Shown: positions 59,613 to 64,000 of the stretch, one piece after another
Layout: every line of letters starts with the position of its first letter
Position numbering within the stretch: position 1 is the stretch's first letter
NCBI RefSeq assembly: GCF_014645375.1
Contig: NZ_BMLT01000001.1
Span: 554,835-618,834, forward strand
Length of the DNA: 64,000 nucleotides
Direction: 5' to 3'
From: Marinobacterium nitratireducens
GTDB lineage: Bacteria; Pseudomonadota; Gammaproteobacteria; Pseudomonadales; Balneatricaceae
Program-made: the position numbers and the translations under genes
Notes under the pieces: model-generated
Told to the model about the DNA's origin: nothing
Database searches by the model: none
The model's input: only the letters and a program-made list of their open reading frames with translations

Positions 59613-60971
59613 TTACGCCAGCGTCAGTATATGCCGGTATCCGGCGACCGCGACGTCGTATTGGGTGGTGCGCCTCAAATGATCGCGCAGGCCCTCCAGC
59701 GCCTCTGACTCGCCGTGCACCAGCTGAATCCGGGTATCCGGCGCCAGGCTGGAGCGCGCCAGCCAGGCCGACAGCTGACGATAGTCGGCATGGCCCGACA
59801 ATCCGGCGATGAATCTGATATCGGCCCGATTCTGCACCCATTCGCCATGGATTCTCACGCAATCGGCCCCCTGCTGCAGCTTTGCCCCCCGGGTGCCGCC
59901 GGCCTGGTAGCCGCACAGCAACACCGTGGTGCGGGGGTCCGGCAGCAGCCGCTTGAGATGGTGGAGAATGCGACCGCCGGTCAGCATGCCGCTGCCGGCA
60001 ATGATGATATGGGGATAGGTCAGATCCGCCAGCGCCTGGGAATCCTCCACCGTCCTGACTTCCTGCACCAGGCGGTCCAGACGTTCGCAGTCGGCGCGGC
60101 TGAGGCGATGTTCGCTGTGGAAGCGCCAGTAGATATCCGTCACGTCGATCGCCATCGGGCTGTCGAGAAACACCGGAAGCTTCGGGATACGCCCGTCATC
60201 GATGAGACGTGCCAGCATGTGCTGCAGCACCTGCGCACGGCCAACGGCGAAGCTGGGAATGAGCAGTACACCGCCCCGGTGAGCGGTGTCCCTGACCGCC
60301 GAGGCCAGCTCATCGTATGGGTCGGCGGTATCGTGAAGACGGTCGCCGTAGGTGGATTCGAGCATCAGCAGATCCAGCGGCGGCAGTGGATCGGGCGGAT
60401 GCATGAAGATGTCGTCGGGCCGCCCGACGTCGCCCGAAAAGCCGACCCGCCTGCCCTCGCCCTCGATAATCACCGAGCCGGCGCCGAGGATATGCCCGGC
60501 GCGCTGCAGATGCACGCTCAACGAGCCGATCCGGAACGGCCGGTCGAAGGGTACCGACTGCAACAACGCCAGACTCTGCTGCGCGCAGTCTCTATCGTAC
60601 AGCGGTTTCGGGTGGGCATGACGACCGATGCGGTGACGGGCGTAATAGCGCGCGTCCTCTTCCTGCAGGTGACCGCTGTCGGGCAACAGCACGCCGCACA
60701 GCGCCACGGTGCCGGCGTGTCCGTAGACCGGCCCCCGGTATCCCCGTTGATAGAGCACCGGCAGATAGCCGGAATGGTCGAGGTGGGCGTGGGTCAATAC
60801 CACGGCATCAAGCCGGTCGATATCGAACGCGGGTGTTTCCCAGTTGCGCTCGCGCAGCCACTTGTACCCCTGGAACAGCCCGCAGTCGACCAGCAGCCGG
60901 GTATCGCCGCTGGCCACCAGGTACTTGGAGCCGGTCACCGTTTCGGTGCCGCCGAGAAAGGTAATCTTCAC
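59613..60971 (-). CDS. Metallo-beta-lactamase fold beta-CASP hydrolase (RNA-processing type)
   Basis: A 452-residue MBL-fold protein with the beta-CASP insert and C-terminal RNA-specificity segment. The zinc motif is LTHAHLDHSG; motif A is in the insert, LDSPMAIDVT, and SGHADYRQL and LVHGESEALEGL are the beta-CASP motifs B and C. Relatives include CPSF73-like nucleases and the bacterial YsxC-linked exonucleases; the target here is unknown. It begins MKITFLGGTETVTGSKYL, the standard start. It is flanked by the sensor gene and a hydroxyacid dehydrogenase on the same strand. Confidence 0.9.
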   Translation of the reverse strand: MKITFLGGTETVTGSKYLVASGDTRLLVDCGLFQGYKWLRERNWETPAFDIDRLDAVVLTHAHLDHSGYLPVLYQRGYRGPVYGHAGTVALCGVLLPDSGHLQEEDARYYARHRIGRHAHPKPLYDRDCAQQSLALLQSVPFDRPFRIGSLSVHLQRAGHILGAGSVIIEGEGRRVGFSGDVGRPDDIFMHPPDPLPPLDLLMLESTYGDRLHDTADPYDELASAVRDTAHRGGVLLIPSFAVGRAQVLQHMLARLIDDGRIPKLPVFLDSPMAIDVTDIYWRFHSEHRLSRADCERLDRLVQEVRTVEDSQALADLTYPHIIIAGSGMLTGGRILHHLKRLLPDPRTTVLLCGYQAGGTRGAKLQQGADCVRIHGEWVQNRADIRFIAGLSGHADYRQLSAWLARSSLAPDTRIQLVHGESEALEGLRDHLRRTTQYDVAVAGYRHILTLA

Positions 60972-61009
60972 CGCAGTCTCCGGAGCCTTGGTACCCTCGA
61001 AGCTTAGTT

Positions 61010-61987
61010 CTATCCATGCGTCTCGCCCAATGCCGCGGGATTGATCACCGCATCCCGGCGCCCTTCGAAGAAGGCCACGACGTTGGCAAAGGCCGTGCCG
61101 AAGTAGAGCTCGTAACCCTGCCTCTCGACATAGCCAAGATGCGGGGTACAGAGCACCTGGGGCATCTGCAGTGCCCAGTGGAGGGGGTCTGTCAGCGGCT
61201 CCTGCTCGAAGACATCGAGCGCGGCCCGTCCCGGACGCCCGCTCTGCAGGGCCTGTCGCAGCGCATCGGGCGCCACCAGTTCGGCACGGCTGGTATTGAC
61301 GAACAGCGCGTCGGGCTTCATCCGGCGCAGGTCCTCGAACCGCACCAGCCCCCGGGTCGCGTCGTTCAGGCGCAGGTGCAGGCTGAGCACATCGACGCTG
61401 GCGAAAAAAAGTTCGCGATTTTCGGCAGCCGAGTGGCCATCGCTCACAGCAGCGGCACGGGACGCCTCGCTGCCCCAGACCACCACCTTCATGTCGAAGG
61501 CTGCCGCGTAGCGGGCGATGCGCCGGCCAATCTTGCCGTAACCCCAGATTCCGAGCGTTTTGCCGGCGAGGCAGTCACCGATATTGACCTGCCAGCGCCC
61601 CGCTTTCATCGCGTCGATGGCGGGCAGCAGCCGCCGCATCCCGGCCATTATCAAGGCCCAGGTAAGTTCAGCCGGAGCCACCGGCGAGCCCTGCCCTTCG
61701 GTCACGGCAACGCCCGCAGCGGTGCAGGCCTCGAGGTCGAGGTGCGCCGCGATCTTGCCGGTCTGGCTGATCAGTTGCAGATCCGGCAACCGTGCCAGCA
61801 GCCGGGAATCGATAGGGGTGCGCTCGCGTGTCAGCACGAGCGCCTGGGCGCCGGCGAACCGCCTTGCCAGCTCGTCGATGTCGCTGCAGGCGTCACGATA
61901 GACCGCGACCTCGAAAGCGTCCAGCAACGAGAAGCAGTTCAACGTCCTCACCACATCCTGATAATCATCCGGTATCACGACTTTCAC
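61010..61987 (-). CDS. D-2-hydroxyacid dehydrogenase family protein
   Basis: A 325-residue NAD(P)-dependent dehydrogenase. The cofactor motif GIWGYGKIGRRIARYA lies in the centre; the catalytic Arg is in VNTSRAELV, the Glu in DVFEQEPL, and the His in CTPHLGYVER, which completes the Arg-Glu-His set of this family. It probably reduces a 2-keto acid or oxidises a D-hydroxyacid; phosphoglycerate dehydrogenase relatives form a large, mixed family, so no name is given. It is divergent from the ABC transporter. Confidence 0.9.
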   Translation of the reverse strand: MKVVIPDDYQDVVRTLNCFSLLDAFEVAVYRDACSDIDELARRFAGAQALVLTRERTPIDSRLLARLPDLQLISQTGKIAAHLDLEACTAAGVAVTEGQGSPVAPAELTWALIMAGMRRLLPAIDAMKAGRWQVNIGDCLAGKTLGIWGYGKIGRRIARYAAAFDMKVVVWGSEASRAAAVSDGHSAAENRELFFASVDVLSLHLRLNDATRGLVRFEDLRRMKPDALFVNTSRAELVAPDALRQALQSGRPGRAALDVFEQEPLTDPLHWALQMPQVLCTPHLGYVERQGYELYFGTAFANVVAFFEGRRDAVINPAALGETHG

Positions 61988-62046
61988 GATTCTCTCCTCG
62001 CCTCAGCTGCTAAGCTGCCCCAATGTCATAACCGGGATTACAGTGA

Positions 62047-63810
62047 ATGTCGACAGATTCGGAGCCGCCCTGGCAGGTTGCGCGCGCCCTGCTGGGTTTC
62101 ATCCGCCCCTACCGCCGCCAGGTGACCTACGCGCTGCTGGCGCTGATGTTTACCGCAGCCGTCACGCTCAGTATCGGACAGGGTCTGCGACTGATCATCG
62201 ACAGGGGCCTGGTCACGGGCTCCGCCGAGGGGCTCGCGCACCATGTGCTGCTGTTTCTGCTGATGGTTCTGTTGCTGGCCACGGGCACCTTCGCGCGCTA
62301 CTACTGGGTGACCTGGATCGGCGAGCGGGTGGTCGCCGATATTCGCATGCGGGTGTTCGAGCACCTCATCTCGCTGCATCCGGGCTTTTTCGAGCGCAAC
62401 CGCAGTCTCGAGATCCAGTCCCGCCTGACCGCGGACACCACCCTGCTGCAATCGGTCATAGGGTCGTCGCTGTCGGTGGCGCTGCGCAACCTGCTCCTGC
62501 TTGCCGGCGGCATCGTCTGGCTATTCCTGACCAACGCCCGACTCAGCCTGCTGGTGCTGATCTCGGTGCCGCTGGTGGTGGTGCCGATCCTCTACTTCGG
62601 ACGACGTGTGCGCCAGCTGTCACGACACAGTCAGGACCGGGTTGCCGATGTCGGCGCCTACGTCGGCGAGGTGCTGTCCCAGATCAAGACAGTGCAGGCT
62701 TACAATCACCAGCCGATCGACCGGGCACGCTTTGGCGATGTGGTCGAGCGGGCGTTCGCCATCGCTATCCGGCGCACGGTGCAGCGCGGCCTGCTGATCA
62801 CCGCCGTCATCCTGCTGGTGCTGGGCGCTGTCGGTCTGATGATCTGGGTCGGCGGACTGGACGTCGTCGCCGGCCGTATCAGCGCCGGCGAGCTGGCGGC
62901 CTTCGTGTTCTACAGCGTCATCGTCGGCGCCGCGGTCGGCGCCCTGAGCGAAGTCATCGGCGAGCTGCAGCGTGCCGCCGGCGCTGCTGAACGCTTGATC
63001 GAACTGCTGGCGGCACACAACGAGATCAGCGCCCCGTCGGCGCACGACCGCGCCGCTCTTCCCGCCAGGGTACTGGGCGCAATAGCACTCGAGGAGGTAC
63101 GCTTCAGCTATCCGATGCGACCCGAGCTGCCCGCCGTCGACGGGCTTACGCTCAGCGTCCGTCCAGGCGAAACCCTGGCCCTGGTGGGGCCGTCAGGCGC
63201 TGGCAAGTCGACGGTCTTCGATCTGCTGCTGCGCTTCTATGACGTCAACAGCGGCGCTATCCGCCTGGAGGGCATCGACATTCGGCGGCTGGATCCGGCA
63301 CAATTGCGCAGCTGCTTTGCGCTGGTGTCCCAGCATCCGGTACTGTTTCGCGGCAGTATCATCGACAACCTGCGCTATGCCCGGCCGGATGCGAACCGGG
63401 ACGCGGTGATCGCGGCGGCGCGGGCCGCCTACGCCCACGATTTTATAGAGGCGCTCCCGGCAGGCTACGACACGGAGCTGGGCGATACCGGCAGTGGTCT
63501 GTCGGGCGGTCAGAAACAGCGCCTGGCGATCGCCAGGGCCCTGCTCGCCGACGCTCCGGTGCTGCTGCTCGACGAAGCCACCAGCGCACTGGACGCCCAG
63601 AGCGAGCGTACCGTGCAACAGGCACTGGACGGGCTTATGCGCGGGCGCACCACCCTGGTGATCGCGCACCGCCTGGCGACGGTGCAGAACGCCGACCGCA
63701 TCGCGGTGCTCGATCAGGGATGCCTGATCGCCGTCGGCTCGCACCGCGAGCTGATGATCAGCTGCCCGCTATACGCCAAACTCGCGCGGCTACAGTTTGA
63801 AACCGAGTAA
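62047..63810 (+). CDS. ABC exporter half-transporter (permease-ATPase fusion, MsbA-like)
   Basis: A 587-residue fused ABC half-transporter, expected to act as a homodimer in the inner membrane. Six membrane helices occupy about residues 25-310, then the nucleotide-binding domain with Walker A ALVGPSGAGKSTVFDLL, Q loop LVSQHPVLFRGSI, signature GLSGGQKQRLAIARALL, Walker B VLLLDEATSALD and the switch His in VIAHRLATV. Members export lipids, drugs or peptides; the substrate is not evident. No peptidase domain or lipid A neighbour is present, so MsbA itself is not claimed. Confidence 0.92.
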   Translation: MSTDSEPPWQVARALLGFIRPYRRQVTYALLALMFTAAVTLSIGQGLRLIIDRGLVTGSAEGLAHHVLLFLLMVLLLATGTFARYYWVTWIGERVVADIRMRVFEHLISLHPGFFERNRSLEIQSRLTADTTLLQSVIGSSLSVALRNLLLLAGGIVWLFLTNARLSLLVLISVPLVVVPILYFGRRVRQLSRHSQDRVADVGAYVGEVLSQIKTVQAYNHQPIDRARFGDVVERAFAIAIRRTVQRGLLITAVILLVLGAVGLMIWVGGLDVVAGRISAGELAAFVFYSVIVGAAVGALSEVIGELQRAAGAAERLIELLAAHNEISAPSAHDRAALPARVLGAIALEEVRFSYPMRPELPAVDGLTLSVRPGETLALVGPSGAGKSTVFDLLLRFYDVNSGAIRLEGIDIRRLDPAQLRSCFALVSQHPVLFRGSIIDNLRYARPDANRDAVIAAARAAYAHDFIEALPAGYDTELGDTGSGLSGGQKQRLAIARALLADAPVLLLDEATSALDAQSERTVQQALDGLMRGRTTLVIAHRLATVQNADRIAVLDQGCLIAVGSHRELMISCPLYAKLARLQFETE

Positions 63811-63895
63811 AGCGTTTAAATCCGGTGAACAGTTGCAAGTCGACAGCCTGCAGGTCGAGGTTTGCGGCACCGAGGCGCGAGCCGAACAATGCCTG

Positions 63896-63930
63896 TTACT
63901 GTTTACTGTTAACTCATTACTGTTAACTCT
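63896..63930 (-). repeat. Heptamer tract next to the right-edge gene stop codon
   Basis: Read on the minus strand, AGAGTTA, ACAGTAA, TGAGTTA, ACAGTAA and ACAGTAA form five consecutive 7-base units. The tract follows the TAG stop of the right-edge gene without a gap. This is the longest and most regular of the four heptamer tracts. Confidence 0.7.
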
Positions 63931-64000
63931 CTAGATCGTTTCCTTGCAGTACGGTGCCACCTCACCGGGCTTGCGCAGCATCTTGTCGACTTCCGCCTGG
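63931..64000 (-). CDS. Partial gene, C-terminal end only
   Basis: The window ends inside a minus-strand frame whose last 22 codons read as QAEVDKMLRKPG, EVAPYCKETI and a TAG stop. The family is not recognised from so little. The codon pattern and the missing stop codons over 70 bases are consistent with a real gene, but the evidence is thin; the 3' end is marked by the heptamer tract. Confidence 0.4.
   Translation of the reverse strand, partial: QAEVDKMLRKPGEVAPYCKETI

Overview
The window reads as a chromosomal segment of a GC-rich (about 60 percent or more by eye) marine-type gammaproteobacterium in the Pseudomonadales/Oceanospirillales range. The basis is the gene order serS-crcB-rarA-lolA-ftsK / trxB-aat-bpt-infA / clpA-clpS / cspD / icd / rluE / nudJ-mnmA-hflD-purB-trmJ-roxA, which follows the Pseudomonas-type arrangement, together with a phasin, an M16C protease and a FadE-type dehydrogenase. 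No rRNA, tRNA or CRISPR array was seen.

Layout. 1-1.7 kb: a tyrosine recombinase with AT-rich flanks and candidate recombination sites, possibly the edge of an integrated element running off the left end. 1.7-7 kb: accessory genes (reduced S8-type protease, AraC-type regulator, a small secreted protein of three 35-residue repeats, an OmpW porin, a berberine-bridge-type flavoenzyme, and a thioredoxin-fold protein without cysteines). 7.2-13 kb: N-acetylglucosamine kinase plus NagA, an SDR enzyme, and a large secreted zinc metalloprotease. 13-29 kb: carbon metabolism (prpE, a PLP-dependent aspartate-decarboxylase-like gene, metH, fadE with a short aconitase, and a TAXI-type TRAP transporter). 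29-34 kb: PreP-like protease, phasin and a UbiF-like hydroxylase. 34-56.9 kb: housekeeping genes for translation, division, proteolysis and RNA modification. 56.9-64 kb: a sensor GGDEF/EAL protein, a beta-CASP hydrolase, a 2-hydroxyacid dehydrogenase and an ABC exporter half-transporter.

Functional links. aat, bpt, clpS and clpA put the bacterial N-degron pathway within 5 kb, with infA inside it. rluE, mnmA, trmJ and roxA form a concentration of ribosome and tRNA modification genes. nagK and nagA overlap at a start/stop codon and form a short amino-sugar pathway. fadE and the aconitase are adjacent on one strand.

The most unusual signals are non-coding. Short tracts of 7-base-period repeats lie at or just after the stop codons of four genes, always in gene-sense orientation. 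REP-like palindromes are read through to form the C-terminal residues of two proteins. A dispersed palindromic element with GATGGGT ends sits at gene 3' ends. A dif-like inverted repeat lies just upstream of the integrase. These repeats cluster where transcription units end.
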